A stretch of DNA of 64,000 nt from Chryseobacterium sp. (GCA_031286615.1 JAITUA010000007.1:1-64000), one strand, 5' to 3'. Numbered from the stretch's first letter, positions 1 through 9,975 are shown. The notes: generated by a model not told the origin, from the sequence alone. Numbers and translations: made by a program.

Positions 1-97
1 ATTGTTGGTAAAAAAGAGGTTAGGAAAGGAAGATGGGAGTCAGAAGATGGAAGTTACTATTTGTTATAAAAATAATTTACAGACCAGATAAAAGAAA
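1..97 (-). repeat. Inverted copy of the 95-bp array repeat
   Basis: Reverse complement of the unit tandemly repeated at 256-690, nearly base for base, including the CCATCTTCTGACTCCC core. With the array it makes a large inverted repeat around a 158-bp AT-rich spacer (98-255), which holds only a small ATGAAT/ATTCAT stem and no gene. The window starts inside this copy, so its outer end and any further copies to the left are not visible. Confidence 0.9.
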
Positions 98-255
98 ATG
101 TTGTAAAAAGATGTTAGTAAAGGAACAGGGCTCTCTGAATATGGAAGTTTATTTTTGTTTTTATAATTTATTTCTATGAGGAACTTGCATGTTATGAATG
201 CAAAATGAAATTCATAAATTGTTTTTTCAGAAACGTTTTATTTTTAGCATGGGGT

Positions 256-690
256 AATTATTTTTATAACAAATATTAACTTCCATCTTCTGACTCCCAT
301 CTTCCTTTCCTAACCTCTTTTTTACCAACAATTTCTTTTATCTGTTCTGCAAATTATTTTTATAACAAATAGTAACTTCCATCTTCTGACTCCCAGCTTC
401 CTTTCCTAACCTCTTTTTACCAACAATTTCTTTTATCTGGTCTGTAAATTATTTTTATAACAAATAGTAACTTCCATCTTCTGACTCCCATCTTCCTTTC
501 CTAACCTCTTTTTTACCAACAATTTCTTTTATCTGGTCTGCAAATTATTTTTTATAACAAATAGTAACTTCCATCTTCTGACTCCCATCTTCCTTTCCTA
601 ACCTCTTTTTACAACAATTTCTTTTATCTGGTCTGTAAATTATTTTTATAACAAATAGTAACTTCCATCCTCCAGCTCCCAGCTTCAAGC
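256..690 (+). repeat. Tandem array of a 95-96 bp intergenic repeat
   Basis: Four full units start at 256, 352, 447 and 543, and a partial fifth at 638 fades out near 690. Each begins AATTATTTTTATAACAAATA and continues with a pyrimidine-rich stretch (CTTCCATCTTCTGACTCCC, then CTTTCCTAACC) and ends TTTTATCTGGTCTG. Units differ by a few substitutions or one base in a T run, which indicates recent duplication. No reading frame of note lies inside. The pyrimidine-rich core words recur elsewhere in the window (for example 57300-57345). Confidence 0.92.
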
Positions 691-723
691 TTTTTTTAGT
701 ATTTTTGTTTCATATAAAAAAGA

Positions 724-1338
724 ATGCCACTCTACAGAGATTTTTCAGATGATAATGCCACCATCCTTGTTTGGAAGTATGATGAAAGTGAGGAGCTTGA
801 TATTCATAACCTTCTGGAACCGGAAAATGCGGAAAAGGTAAAAGATTATCATCCTAAAAAATTATTGGAAGTCCTGATGGTGCGCAAGCTCCTGAAAGGA
901 TTAAAGCCCAATTCTAAGATTTTATATAAAGAAAGAGAACCTTTTCTTTCTCCCAATGATGCGGAAATTTCCATTACGCACTCTTTTCCCTTTGCGGCCA
1001 TCGCCATTTCTAAAAATAAAATAGGAATTGATGTTGAAAAGTTCAACCCGAAGATTTTAAGGGTGATCGATAAATTCACCTATGAAAATGAGCGCGGATT
1101 CATTCCTGAAGATAAAGCAGATACTTTTTATACGATTATATGGAGCGTAAAAGAAAGTATGTACAAAATTCATCATTCAAAATACTGGTCTTTAAAGAAA
1201 AATTATGAAGTGAAGCCTTTTGAACTGAAACATCTTCATAAAATAAGCTGCCGTGTCTATGACGAACAGTTTTCAGATGAATTCAAAGCGAGGGTAGAGT
1301 TTTTCGATGACTACTGCTTTACGATTGTGGAGGAGTAG
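724..1338 (+). CDS. 4'-phosphopantetheinyl transferase superfamily protein
   Basis: Probably transfers the 4'-phosphopantetheine arm of CoA to a carrier-protein serine. The 204-residue length fits the Sfp/HetI-like group. The family signature is visible: ISITHS at 82-87, GIDVE at 101-105 (metal-binding acidic residues) and WSVKES at 140-145. The ATG at 724 follows an AT-rich leader just past the repeat array. Its 3' end overlaps the 3' end of the convergent FUSC gene by 20 bp. The target (fatty-acid ACP or a secondary-metabolite carrier) cannot be told from context. The family call is firm, the substrate is not. Confidence 0.85.
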   Translation: MPLYRDFSDDNATILVWKYDESEELDIHNLLEPENAEKVKDYHPKKLLEVLMVRKLLKGLKPNSKILYKEREPFLSPNDAEISITHSFPFAAIAISKNKIGIDVEKFNPKILRVIDKFTYENERGFIPEDKADTFYTIIWSVKESMYKIHHSKYWSLKKNYEVKPFELKHLHKISCRVYDEQFSDEFKARVEFFDDYCFTIVEE

Positions 1339-3583
1339 GATCAGTCTCGTTTTTATATTTTTCTATAACTTTTCTCTGTTCTTTTGCTACATCATAGATC
1401 AGTTCCAGGATATCATGGATGTTTTTAAGCTCAGTTAAATGAGATACTTTGTCAGGATCTCTTCTGTCGACGATGTCATTTTCTTCAATCTCTGTTTTTC
1501 TTTTCAGAAGCATATCTTCAATGGAAGAATCTTCCGGCTCAAGGCGGCTTTCCATTTTCAATGTTTCATTGATGTCATTTCCGTTGAGAAGGGTAGAGGT
1601 TTGCTGCATTTCTGCTTCAATCTTTCGGCTCCAGCTTTCAGCATCTATTTCCGGATATTGTTCATTACTTTTGGAATATTGAGATAGAGAAGCGGTATAG
1701 GCTGTGATCAGATGTGATGTTGCCACAAACTGATGTACAACTTCCAGCTTTTTCTGCTGGTTTTTAGGATCAGAAATCATTCTCTGGAAATTGTCGGAAA
1801 GGTTGGCCAAAGAAATGATGGCATTTTTTCGCTTTACCTTATAATCTTCAAGGTCAAAATTTCCCTGTAAGAATTTGGAAATCACACTCTGGAAATAAAT
1901 AAGGTTATCTGCTGCAGATTTCTTCATCAGATCCAGATTTTGTGTATGTTCCCATACCGGCAGTACAATATAAGATACCGCAAAAGCAATGATTCCGGCA
2001 ATCACTGTATCAAATATTCTGTCTTTAAAAATGATATTTACTTTTCCCGGATTTAAAAAATTAAAACTCAGGAAAACATAGATCGTCATGAATAATACTG
2101 CCCAGAAATAGCGTCCTTTCAAGAAACTGAAACACATGATCATGCTGATCAGCAGAATAGCAAATAAAACACCGTTAATATGTACAAAATGCAGAATGGC
2201 ATAAGCAATGCTGGCTCCTGCAATTGTTCCATAGAGACGGAGAAGGTTTCTCTGTTTCGTGATGGAATAAGCCGGTTTTAGAATGGCAGTAATGGTAATT
2301 AATATCCAATAGGTATGTCCCAGTCCCAGAACATCAAACATTGAGAAAATATATCCGAGCAGCAAAGCTGTTGTAATTCTTATGGCATGGCGGAAATGGG
2401 AAGAGGATAACGAAATATTATTCCTTAAAACCTTCGCATTAAGTTTGGGTTCATTAGGCATAAACTTCCTCAGATCTAATCCCGTGGATAAACTTTTTGC
2501 CAGTTTTATATTCTGAGAAAATACTTTATAAATCTCGTTGATTTCTTTGGTGATTTCATAGATACGCATCAGGATCTGACGCAGGATCATGAAATTTTCC
2601 AGATTGTCGGAAGAAAGCTGCTTATTTCTGAGTTCGAAATAATTATAATTAAGATTCTTTAATTCCTCTTCCAGATTCACCATCGGTTTTGCTCTGGTAC
2701 CACTTTGAAGCGCGATTCCGATATTGGTGATCTCTTCTGCCAAAAGATTGAGATAATCATGGATATTAACTAAGATCATGCTGTCCTCAAAGCTTTGTTG
2801 AAGCTTCTGATAATCACTTTCGGAGGTCATCAGCTTCTCATGAAGGTCCATGGAATTCAGGAACATCAACATCAATAAACGGCTTGTTGTTGTAGACTCA
2901 TTGACGATGGTTCTCGTTTTAAAAACAGTTTCTCTGGTGTCTTCCTGCAGGTTTTTTATTCCAATCTGCTTGGCGATAACCTGAGTGGTCAGTTTATTAA
3001 AATCCGGATTCTTCTGATAATAATTCGCTTTAATCTTTAAAAATTCAGCCAGCTGAAGATAATTTTCCCCAATCATCTGGCTTGCCAGTTTATAAGGACG
3101 AATTGTTGTTACAATAAGGAATATGAGTAGAAACCATATACAGCCTGAAGCAAAGATCAGCAGACTTTTGAAGATATTGCTTCCTGTAAGATGGCCGTCA
3201 ATAAAGATGGCAAGTACCACAAGCGATAATGAGCCTACGGCTGCTAATCTCTGACCATACACTCCGATGAGCGAGAAAAACATTCCGAAGACAATCACCT
3301 CCAGAAGTACCAGGGCTTTGATATTCATCACAAGACTTGCGATGAGTGCAACAAAAACAAAACAGAAGATCGCAAAAGTAAGGGCATTCCTTCTTCTGAT
3401 GAAAGGACCTGGCTGGTCTGTAAGAGCTACAAAGCTGGTTCCGAGAGGGAAAAGGAAATATTCCTTCAAAATCCCAAAGTGGGCTAGGACTAGACAAGGC
3501 AGAACAGTAGCTAATGTAATTCTGATAGCAGAATATACATACTGACTGGTTACAAATTTTTTTAGTTCTGCCGAATAGTTCAT
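1319..3583 (-). CDS. FUSC-family (YccS-like) inner-membrane protein
   Basis: A 754-residue protein with the two-block layout of the FUSC/YccS family: hydrophobic helices at about 20-165, a cytoplasmic helical region, a second hydrophobic cluster at about 395-550, and a charged soluble C-terminus. Family members are proposed to export aromatic acids or similar compounds, but the substrate of YccS-type proteins is not established. The start (CAT at 3581-3583) is the first in-frame ATG. A TATTTTTG box on the minus strand (3595-3588) sits only 4 bases upstream, so either the mRNA is leaderless or the box is chance. No operon partner is visible. Confidence 0.8.
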   Translation of the reverse strand: MNYSAELKKFVTSQYVYSAIRITLATVLPCLVLAHFGILKEYFLFPLGTSFVALTDQPGPFIRRRNALTFAIFCFVFVALIASLVMNIKALVLLEVIVFGMFFSLIGVYGQRLAAVGSLSLVVLAIFIDGHLTGSNIFKSLLIFASGCIWFLLIFLIVTTIRPYKLASQMIGENYLQLAEFLKIKANYYQKNPDFNKLTTQVIAKQIGIKNLQEDTRETVFKTRTIVNESTTTSRLLMLMFLNSMDLHEKLMTSESDYQKLQQSFEDSMILVNIHDYLNLLAEEITNIGIALQSGTRAKPMVNLEEELKNLNYNYFELRNKQLSSDNLENFMILRQILMRIYEITKEINEIYKVFSQNIKLAKSLSTGLDLRKFMPNEPKLNAKVLRNNISLSSSHFRHAIRITTALLLGYIFSMFDVLGLGHTYWILITITAILKPAYSITKQRNLLRLYGTIAGASIAYAILHFVHINGVLFAILLISMIMCFSFLKGRYFWAVLFMTIYVFLSFNFLNPGKVNIIFKDRIFDTVIAGIIAFAVSYIVLPVWEHTQNLDLMKKSAADNLIYFQSVISKFLQGNFDLEDYKVKRKNAIISLANLSDNFQRMISDPKNQQKKLEVVHQFVATSHLITAYTASLSQYSKSNEQYPEIDAESWSRKIEAEMQQTSTLLNGNDINETLKMESRLEPEDSSIEDMLLKRKTEIEENDIVDRRDPDKVSHLTELKNIHDILELIYDVAKEQRKVIEKYKNETDPTPPQS

Positions 3584-3682
3584 ACTACAAAAATAGCTAT
3601 TGAATTTAAGAAAATTGCCATAAAAAAAAGACTTTTATAAACTTAAATATTTTATTTTTTAAGTGGGTTGTTATACTATTAA

Positions 3683-3721
3683 AAAAAATTGATAAACGAA
3701 GTGGATTGACTATTCACAATT
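3683..3721 (+). repeat. Left copy of diverged direct repeat flanking the beta-lactamase gene
   Basis: Reads AAAAAATTGATAAACGAAG then TGGATTGAC. It matches 4605-4643 at about 32 of 39 positions; most differences are transitions. Belongs to a dispersed intergenic family (see also 4561-4600 and 52768-52800). Confidence 0.7.
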
Positions 3722-3788
3722 CATTTTTAACACAACAGCTAACAAATCTTGTTCCACGAATTCTTACCTTAGCCTGTCTCAACTTTTA

Positions 3789-4559
3789 ATGAACAACTTT
3801 ATGAAAAATACCATTCAAAATATCTTCGTCATATTCTTTTCTTTTTTCATTCTAAGTTGCAGTTCACAGAGCAAGGAAAGTTTTAAAGCAAAAGAAATTT
3901 ATAAATCCAATAGTTTGGTTATTACTCAGATTTCAGAAAATGCTTTTATCCATACTTCTTTTAAACAGACCAATGATTTCGGAAATGTACCTTGTAACGG
4001 ATTGATTGTAAAAGATAAGAATGAAACCATTGTTTTTGATACACCTACTAATGATAAAAGTTCAGAAGAACTGATACAATGGATTAATGAAAAACTTCAT
4101 GCGAAAATCAATGCAGTGATTCCAACTCACTTTCACGATGACAGTCTGGGAGGATTGCTGGCATTCCATAACAAGAATATACCATCTTATTCTTATGCTA
4201 AAACAATAGAACTAGCCAGAGAAAATAATTTCGTTATTCCGGAAAACAGTTTTAATGATTCCGTTATCTTGAAAGTTGGAGATAAAGATATTATCGCCAA
4301 ATATTTTGGAGAAGGACATACAAGAGATAATAGTGTTGGCTATTTCCCGAGTGAAAATATTCTGTTTGGAGGTTGTTTGCTGAAAGAGCTCGAGGCAGGT
4401 AAAGGATATTTGGGAGATGCGAACGTTTCTGCCTGGTCAGGTACAGTTGAAAAAGTTAAAAAAGAATATCCCAATGTGAAAATTGTAGTTCCTGGACACG
4501 GAGATTACGGAGATGGGAGACTTCTTGACTATACCATTACATTATTTAAAGGTCAATAG
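3789..4559 (+). CDS. Subclass B1 metallo-beta-lactamase, probable lipoprotein
   Basis: Zinc hydrolase expected to open beta-lactam rings, likely including carbapenems. All B1 ligands are present: HFHDD gives His114, His116 and Asp118; GHT gives His177; GGC gives Cys196; PGHG gives His237. The B1 context around the Cys (LFGGC, then GDANV) and around His177 (DNSVGYFP) is intact. Residues 1-24 form a signal peptide ending in a lipobox (ILSC, Cys24), so the enzyme is probably outer-membrane anchored, as in NDM-type and some Chryseobacterium B1 enzymes rather than the soluble IND/BlaB types. Met5 is an alternative start. The gene is monocistronic and flanked by diverged repeats. Activity and spectrum are inference. 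Confidence 0.88.
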   Translation: MNNFMKNTIQNIFVIFFSFFILSCSSQSKESFKAKEIYKSNSLVITQISENAFIHTSFKQTNDFGNVPCNGLIVKDKNETIVFDTPTNDKSSEELIQWINEKLHAKINAVIPTHFHDDSLGGLLAFHNKNIPSYSYAKTIELARENNFVIPENSFNDSVILKVGDKDIIAKYFGEGHTRDNSVGYFPSENILFGGCLLKELEAGKGYLGDANVSAWSGTVEKVKKEYPNVKIVVPGHGDYGDGRLLDYTITLFKGQ

Positions 4560-4604
4560 TGAATTTTTGCTTCACAAAGTGAATGGTGAATGATTGTAGT
4601 GTAG

Positions 4605-4643
4605 AAAAAATTGACAAGCGGAGCGGATTGACCTTTGACAATT
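4605..4643 (+). repeat. Right copy of diverged direct repeat flanking the beta-lactamase gene
   Basis: Reads AAAAAATTGACAAGCGGAGC then GGATTGACC and pairs with 3683-3721. The stretch just before it (4561-4600) holds, inverted, a CATTCACTTTG-type word also seen near 52780. Confidence 0.7.
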
Positions 4644-4650
4644 GATATAA

Positions 4651-4682
4651 AAAAAGCCTCATTACAATGTATGAGGCTTTTT
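4651..4682. terminator. Bidirectional terminator between beta-lactamase gene and porV
   Basis: Perfect 12-bp arms AAAAAGCCTCAT and ATGAGGCTTTTT around an 8-base loop, with A and T tracts outside, so it can end transcription of both convergent genes. Confidence 0.9.
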
Positions 4683-4703
4683 TTATATAGCTGTAGCTTT
4701 TTT

Positions 4704-5867
4704 TTAACGATCGTTGTTGGATGTTTCTTCTCCAATGTTCCAGGTAAGACCGAAACGAAGCGTGTTATCCAAAGCACTGTTGATTTTAGACATATTGATC
4801 AGGTAAGAAAGATCAAGTCCGAACGAACGGTATCTTAAACCAACACCCGCTGTTGCAAACTGTCTTGCTCCCTGCTCTTCACTTTCATGGAAGTAACCTC
4901 CTCTTACAGAAAATGCATTGTCATAAGAGTATTCTAAAGCACCACTATACATGATACTGTTTTTGTTCTTGAAAGATTTTCCGATACCAGCCATTGGTCC
5001 TACATTCGGGATTTGATAAATAGGCTGTCTTGTATTCGGGTCTATTCCTGCATATTCAGATCCGGGAACTAAAAGTTTTGAACCTTCCACAGAAATTCCA
5101 ACTCTGTTCATATCATCCAGGTACATGTCATATCCAACCCCTAATCTTGCCATTGTAGGAAGATAAGATCTTGATTCTTCATTTCCTGTATAATCCAGTT
5201 TTGGACCTACGTTCTGAATCGCTAAACCAGCATTCACTTTACCGTCATATCCTCCGATACTGGAGAATCTTGGTGAGGTATAGTATGCTGAAACGTCTAC
5301 TGCGAAACTGTTAGCCGCTTTAAGTGTAGTGTCTGTGTTGAATCCTCCGGCTAAGTCTGAACGGATAAATCTACCGGTAACAGCACCAGAGAATGAATCA
5401 GAAAGTTTCAAAGCATAAGCAACGTCAATTGAGAATTCGTTTGGTTTTGATGTACCCATTGATGCAATTTCTGTACCTACCAACTGAGTAAGGTCTACCT
5501 GCCCCATGTTGAAATAATAGATACTTGCAGAGATTGTAGATCTCTCTTCCTGCCCCAGAAACTTATGGAACGAAGCATATAATAAGAATACATCATTGGT
5601 AAGTTTTCCCATGTAAGGCGTATAGTTAAGACCTACGGAAGAACTTGTTCTGCTGAAAGGATATTTAGCCGCATTCCAGAATTGTGAAAATGCATCCGGA
5701 GAGGTTACCACCCCTTGGTCTCCCATACCTCCAGATCTCGCATCAGGCGCAATTCTTAGGAAAGGAGCTCCGGTAAGAACTGGGTTTACTTTACCTAAAT
5801 CTTGCGAATAGCCTAAAAAACCAGCACTCAAACCAAATCCTAAAAGCAGTTTAGTAGTTAAATTCAT
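4704..5867 (-). CDS. porV: Type IX secretion outer-membrane protein PorV (LptO)
   Basis: PorV is the outer-membrane beta-barrel that carries folded type IX cargo from the translocon to the sortase PorU. The 387-residue product has a signal peptide ending near GYSQ (about residue 22). It then has the PorV N-terminal pattern (GAPFLRIAPDARSGGMGDQG) and alternating barrel strands to a C-terminal GLTWNIG strand. It lies 59 bases downstream of porU on the same strand, the conserved flavobacterial porU-porV order, so co-transcription is likely. Transcription would end at the 4651-4682 hairpin. Family assignment rests on motif, length and neighbours. Confidence 0.92.
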   Translation of the reverse strand: MNLTTKLLLGFGLSAGFLGYSQDLGKVNPVLTGAPFLRIAPDARSGGMGDQGVVTSPDAFSQFWNAAKYPFSRTSSSVGLNYTPYMGKLTNDVFLLYASFHKFLGQEERSTISASIYYFNMGQVDLTQLVGTEIASMGTSKPNEFSIDVAYALKLSDSFSGAVTGRFIRSDLAGGFNTDTTLKAANSFAVDVSAYYTSPRFSSIGGYDGKVNAGLAIQNVGPKLDYTGNEESRSYLPTMARLGVGYDMYLDDMNRVGISVEGSKLLVPGSEYAGIDPNTRQPIYQIPNVGPMAGIGKSFKNKNSIMYSGALEYSYDNAFSVRGGYFHESEEQGARQFATAGVGLRYRSFGLDLSYLINMSKINSALDNTLRFGLTWNIGEETSNNDR

Positions 5868-5926
5868 ATGTTGTCTTTTATATATTATCAGTTTTTTATT
5901 AATATTATTGTCTATGTATTATTTAA

Positions 5927-8900
5927 TTATTTCAAAAGTACCATTTTTTCTACAGCTGTAGCACTTCCTTTGCATTTTTCTTGATTTTGACTTTTTGCAA
6001 ATATCTTAAAAATATACGTACCTTTTGCTACTGTTGCCCCAAAATCATCTCTTCCGTCCCATTCTATTGCCTGACGAGGGGTTCTAAAGCCCTGTAGGAA
6101 CGGTTCTGCGACTACCGGTTGTGATAAAGTTCTTACCAATCTTCCGGTTATTGTATAAATTTGTACGTTCACATCCAGAATGTCATCACAATTGTGTTCA
6201 AACTGAATATAGGTTTTGTTTGTAAATGGATTTGGCCAGTTCAGCGGACGGTTGATCGTCAGGTGTTGGTCAGATTCATCTTTAACTTCAAAATTTAACG
6301 TAGCAGATGTAGAATTATTGTTTATATCCCAAACTTTAAATGTCAATTGGTGTTGTCCAATTGCTAAATTTCTGAAAGGATAAGTTACATTTCCTTTTTG
6401 GTAGTCAGCAAGACTTGGATTTAAACATCCGTTTCCTTCTCCTGCACTATAAAAATCATTTAAAACAACTGTATTGATAATCTGTCCGTCCAGGTATGTT
6501 GTAATATCATGACCTACGCCTGATCCTGTGGAGTTGATTCCTGTGTCATCCGTAAGACAGGCAAGAAGCATTGGGTTTTGGTTGGTAATTCCACCATCCG
6601 CAAAGTTGGTGTTATTCATGTACAGTTTTACTTTTGGAGGCTGGTTATCATTGATTCCATTAGGGTTGATATCACCTACTTGTACTGCCTGGTTGTTGAA
6701 AACATCCGTTGATTTATTGTCTGCGTAGGCTAAAATTCTTCCCTGACCCACCGCATAGTTAATGTCTTTAGGAACATAGAATTCTGCAGTGAATACTCCG
6801 TTTACCGCAGTTCCGGCAGCTTTTACAATAGCACTTCCTTCTTCTGTATAATCTAAAACAGGGGATAAAACACCGGTATTATTCAATGTTTTCTTATTTA
6901 ATCTCTTATCAAAAATATTGATGCTGACTTTCCCGTTGAAGGTATTGTTCAATGTTCCGTTTGGATTATTGATATGTCCTTTTATTTTCACGAAATCCAA
7001 TCCTCTGATCAGTCCCGGAACAGGAGTTTCAATATTATCAATGGTAAGGAGTCTTTGGGGTCTGCTCAATTTCATAGCAGGGTCACCAAGGAAGTTTACC
7101 TTTAGGTGGTTATTGTTTGGCCCCTTCTGTTTTTTAGCCAGTAAATGTGCATTTCCTAATGAGTTGAAATCATCACTCGTTAGTTTAAATATATTCTGAG
7201 TGAATGTATTTGTGAAATCACGTCCATAATCTACACCAATAGCACGGCTGGAAGTAATCATTGCTGATGCACCTCCCTGCTTCATTTTAATAAACTGTTC
7301 CCCTACGGAATTTGTAGCGGGCTCATCCCATAATGTAAATTCACAAGTAATTGTAGAAACAAAAGGGAATCTGCTGTATACATTAGAGAAATTGTTGGCA
7401 TTCTGAACCTCAGTAGATGTTAATACTCTTTCCTGTGCCCAACCGTTAATTCCCCCATGTCCGAAATAAAACAGATATAAACTGTTTCCGATAGCATTGG
7501 AAATAGCCTGGTTTACCTGTGGATATCTTCGTCCTCCGGAGGTACTCTGAGCGTTGAAGGCATCCATATATAATTTTTTAACGTTATATTCTTTCAGCTC
7601 AAGCTGGCCGGGTTGTTCAAATATAGTAGCCAAGCTGTTGTCCATTACATTATGGAAAGGACTTCCTCCTTCGTTATTATCATCCACAACGAAATCAAGT
7701 CGCATACGCCAGTCTCCGAAAGGAGTTGACTGTCCCTGAAGAGAGTTGTAATAAGCCAGCGTTTTATTGATCATATCTCCGGCTTCACTCGCATTCGCTG
7801 CCGGGATTCTTCCCACAGGCAGATCCGGTAAATTGTTTTCAATTAATAATGTGGTCTGCGGCTTGGTCATTACAATATAATCATCCGTTACAAATGAGGA
7901 CACGTAATCTGAAGACTGTTCACTCTGGTAACTGGCAACAACATTTGTATTGTTAGGAACTCTGTTTTTATAATCATATGAAGCATCCCCCAGAATAAAT
8001 ACATATTGAAGTCTGCCAAGAGGAGTGTTAAGTTTGCTGACGAAATCTCTTACAGCTGTAAGATCTTTACTTCCGCTGCCGTATTCTTCATAGATTTTGT
8101 TGACATCTACAATTTCCACCTTATAATTATGAGCGGTCTGATGATAGTTGGCAAGTCTCTGCGCCTGGCCCATCATTTCAGGAACCGTCAGAATCAGGTA
8201 ATCTATATTTTGTAAAGCAGAAAGATTCTGATTGGAAATTCTTCCTACAAACTGCGGACTAAAAGCCGCATCAGCGCGGAAAGCCACAAATTCATTATTG
8301 AAATTCTGATCAGCTGCTGTATAAGCAAAGTTGAAAGCGCCAGCTCCTGCCTTGTTTACTCTTCGGCTGGCATTGGTGATATCCGTTACATCCCATACCT
8401 GCTCTATATTAGCAGCATTGCTAATACTGAATCCGTAATCTGTATTACTTCCACTTACAATGGAATAATCCCTGAAGTTCATCTGTGAACCATTGAACGC
8501 AAGATTTTCTTTGTATTGAACTTCTACATAGTCAAAATAGAAAGTTCCGTTAGGATTTTTAGAAATATCAGGATTATAAACCATTGTAATCTGATTTCCG
8601 GTAAGGTTGGTAAGCGTTCCGGTATAGGTTACAGGGTAGAAGGTATACTGATAAGATGAAGTATCCGTAGGGATAGTTTGCAGCGGATGAGGATTTAAAT
8701 TATTGATCTTAAGATCAATTGTATTCTGTTGTGAATTATACGCTACAACCTGAGTTCTGTATCGTATAACATCACCAGCCTGTATAGGTGAATTGGTACT
8801 AAGCGTTACTGTTTTTTCATTGCTGAAAGGAGTGTCCTCTACCCATGTTCTACCCACTTTCAACAAGTTTTTCTGATCTTTGTTGATCACCTGGTAATTG

Positions 8901-9829
8901 TCATATCTTGTAATCAGCTGGGCAGGAAGGTTTCCATCAACAGTCGGAATTCTCTTCCCGGAACCTTTGTCAAAATTAATATAGTAATAAGAATAATCTT
9001 CATATATATTTTTGACATTATTACTTCTTTCGCTGAATCGGGTATCCTTTCTTTTGAAACCATTTCCATTGGAAGTGTCATAAAGATTATATCCGTCAGG
9101 ACCCTGAGCATAGAAAAGAGCATAATCATTATCGTTCCACACCCCGTCATCTTCACCTACTACCTGAATGGCATTCTCCTGTAAAGCTCCGTATCTTGCA
9201 TCCTGATTGTATTCAGGAAGCATTACCCCTCCGTTTCCATAAATTCTGAAATTTTTAGGATTTACAGAGCCGGGATTAATTCCGTTGTCTTTTAAAAACT
9301 GTGATGTAATTTTGAATACACCGGACTTATCAACTTTTATTTTGTAGAAGTTGCCACTTGATAATGGATTGGCAGTTGTTCCTATTTTATTAACTGTCCC
9401 TGTAGTATTTACAAATGAAGAAGCTTCTGAAACATTAAACGAAGATAATCTCTGAATACGGCCTTTTACATTTTTAAACAAAGCAACACTGATGCTGGCA
9501 TAGCTGTCTCCCTCCAAATTATAATAGGAAACATCTGCTACATCATAATCAGGAAGCCTTCCTCTATCCAGTTCAAATAAATCCTGAGCAGGAACGTTTT
9601 CCCAGACAAGATCTGAAATTTTAAGCTGCTTTTCTCCGATTTTTTGCTTGGTTACTATAAAAACATTATTTTGGCTGAAAGAAAAACCCTCATTTTTAAA
9701 ATTAGGAAGATTTAATTTTGTGTCGCCAAAATCCTGAATTTTCGAACCATTCCATTCTATGGTGTTTCTTTGGGCGTAAAGTGTTGATGCAAAAGCGATT
9801 AAAGATAAAAGCGTAATTTTTCGTTTCAT
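5927..9829 (-). CDS. porU: Type IX secretion sortase PorU
   Basis: Surface C25-family (gingipain-like) protease that removes the C-terminal signal of type IX substrates and joins them to an anionic LPS anchor. The 1300-residue length is typical. Residues 1-20 are a signal peptide ending TLYAQ. The catalytic histidine lies in FGHGG near residue 789 and the nucleophile cysteine in STITCEF near residue 828. The C-terminal part has Ig/FlgD-like strands (EWDGRDDFGA, then KGTYIFKI). It heads the porU-porV unit and is divergent from gldJ across 164 bases, as in other Flavobacteriia. Confidence 0.95.
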   Translation of the reverse strand: MKRKITLLSLIAFASTLYAQRNTIEWNGSKIQDFGDTKLNLPNFKNEGFSFSQNNVFIVTKQKIGEKQLKISDLVWENVPAQDLFELDRGRLPDYDVADVSYYNLEGDSYASISVALFKNVKGRIQRLSSFNVSEASSFVNTTGTVNKIGTTANPLSSGNFYKIKVDKSGVFKITSQFLKDNGINPGSVNPKNFRIYGNGGVMLPEYNQDARYGALQENAIQVVGEDDGVWNDNDYALFYAQGPDGYNLYDTSNGNGFKRKDTRFSERSNNVKNIYEDYSYYYINFDKGSGKRIPTVDGNLPAQLITRYDNYQVINKDQKNLLKVGRTWVEDTPFSNEKTVTLSTNSPIQAGDVIRYRTQVVAYNSQQNTIDLKINNLNPHPLQTIPTDTSSYQYTFYPVTYTGTLTNLTGNQITMVYNPDISKNPNGTFYFDYVEVQYKENLAFNGSQMNFRDYSIVSGSNTDYGFSISNAANIEQVWDVTDITNASRRVNKAGAGAFNFAYTAADQNFNNEFVAFRADAAFSPQFVGRISNQNLSALQNIDYLILTVPEMMGQAQRLANYHQTAHNYKVEIVDVNKIYEEYGSGSKDLTAVRDFVSKLNTPLGRLQYVFILGDASYDYKNRVPNNTNVVASYQSEQSSDYVSSFVTDDYIVMTKPQTTLLIENNLPDLPVGRIPAANASEAGDMINKTLAYYNSLQGQSTPFGDWRMRLDFVVDDNNEGGSPFHNVMDNSLATIFEQPGQLELKEYNVKKLYMDAFNAQSTSGGRRYPQVNQAISNAIGNSLYLFYFGHGGINGWAQERVLTSTEVQNANNFSNVYSRFPFVSTITCEFTLWDEPATNSVGEQFIKMKQGGASAMITSSRAIGVDYGRDFTNTFTQNIFKLTSDDFNSLGNAHLLAKKQKGPNNNHLKVNFLGDPAMKLSRPQRLLTIDNIETPVPGLIRGLDFVKIKGHINNPNGTLNNTFNGKVSINIFDKRLNKKTLNNTGVLSPVLDYTEEGSAIVKAAGTAVNGVFTAEFYVPKDINYAVGQGRILAYADNKSTDVFNNQAVQVGDINPNGINDNQPPKVKLYMNNTNFADGGITNQNPMLLACLTDDTGINSTGSGVGHDITTYLDGQIINTVVLNDFYSAGEGNGCLNPSLADYQKGNVTYPFRNLAIGQHQLTFKVWDINNNSTSATLNFEVKDESDQHLTINRPLNWPNPFTNKTYIQFEHNCDDILDVNVQIYTITGRLVRTLSQPVVAEPFLQGFRTPRQAIEWDGRDDFGATVAKGTYIFKIFAKSQNQEKCKGSATAVEKMVLLK

Positions 9830-9945
9830 GTTTACTATTGAAATTGCTAAATTACAAAATAAATGAAAATTTTAGAATTAAATTGCGATACAATAAAATT
9901 AAATTGTTAACGTTTTTCAAAAAAATCAAATGTTTACTTGATTTA

Positions 9946-9975
9946 TTGAATAATTTATTTTTTCTTTGTACTTTG
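9946..9975 (+). promoter_or_regulatory. Candidate gldJ promoter
   Basis: TTG at 9946-9948, 20 bases, then TACTTTG at 9969-9975, close to the Bacteroidota TTG/TAnnTTTG pattern but one base short in the -7 box. It lies 18 bases before the chosen gldJ ATG and inside the longer reading frame, so transcription from here would exclude the upstream start. Confidence 0.5.

Noticed and set aside
256-690. CRISPR array
   Set aside because: The units are contiguous near-identical 95-bp copies without unique spacers, and no cas genes are present.
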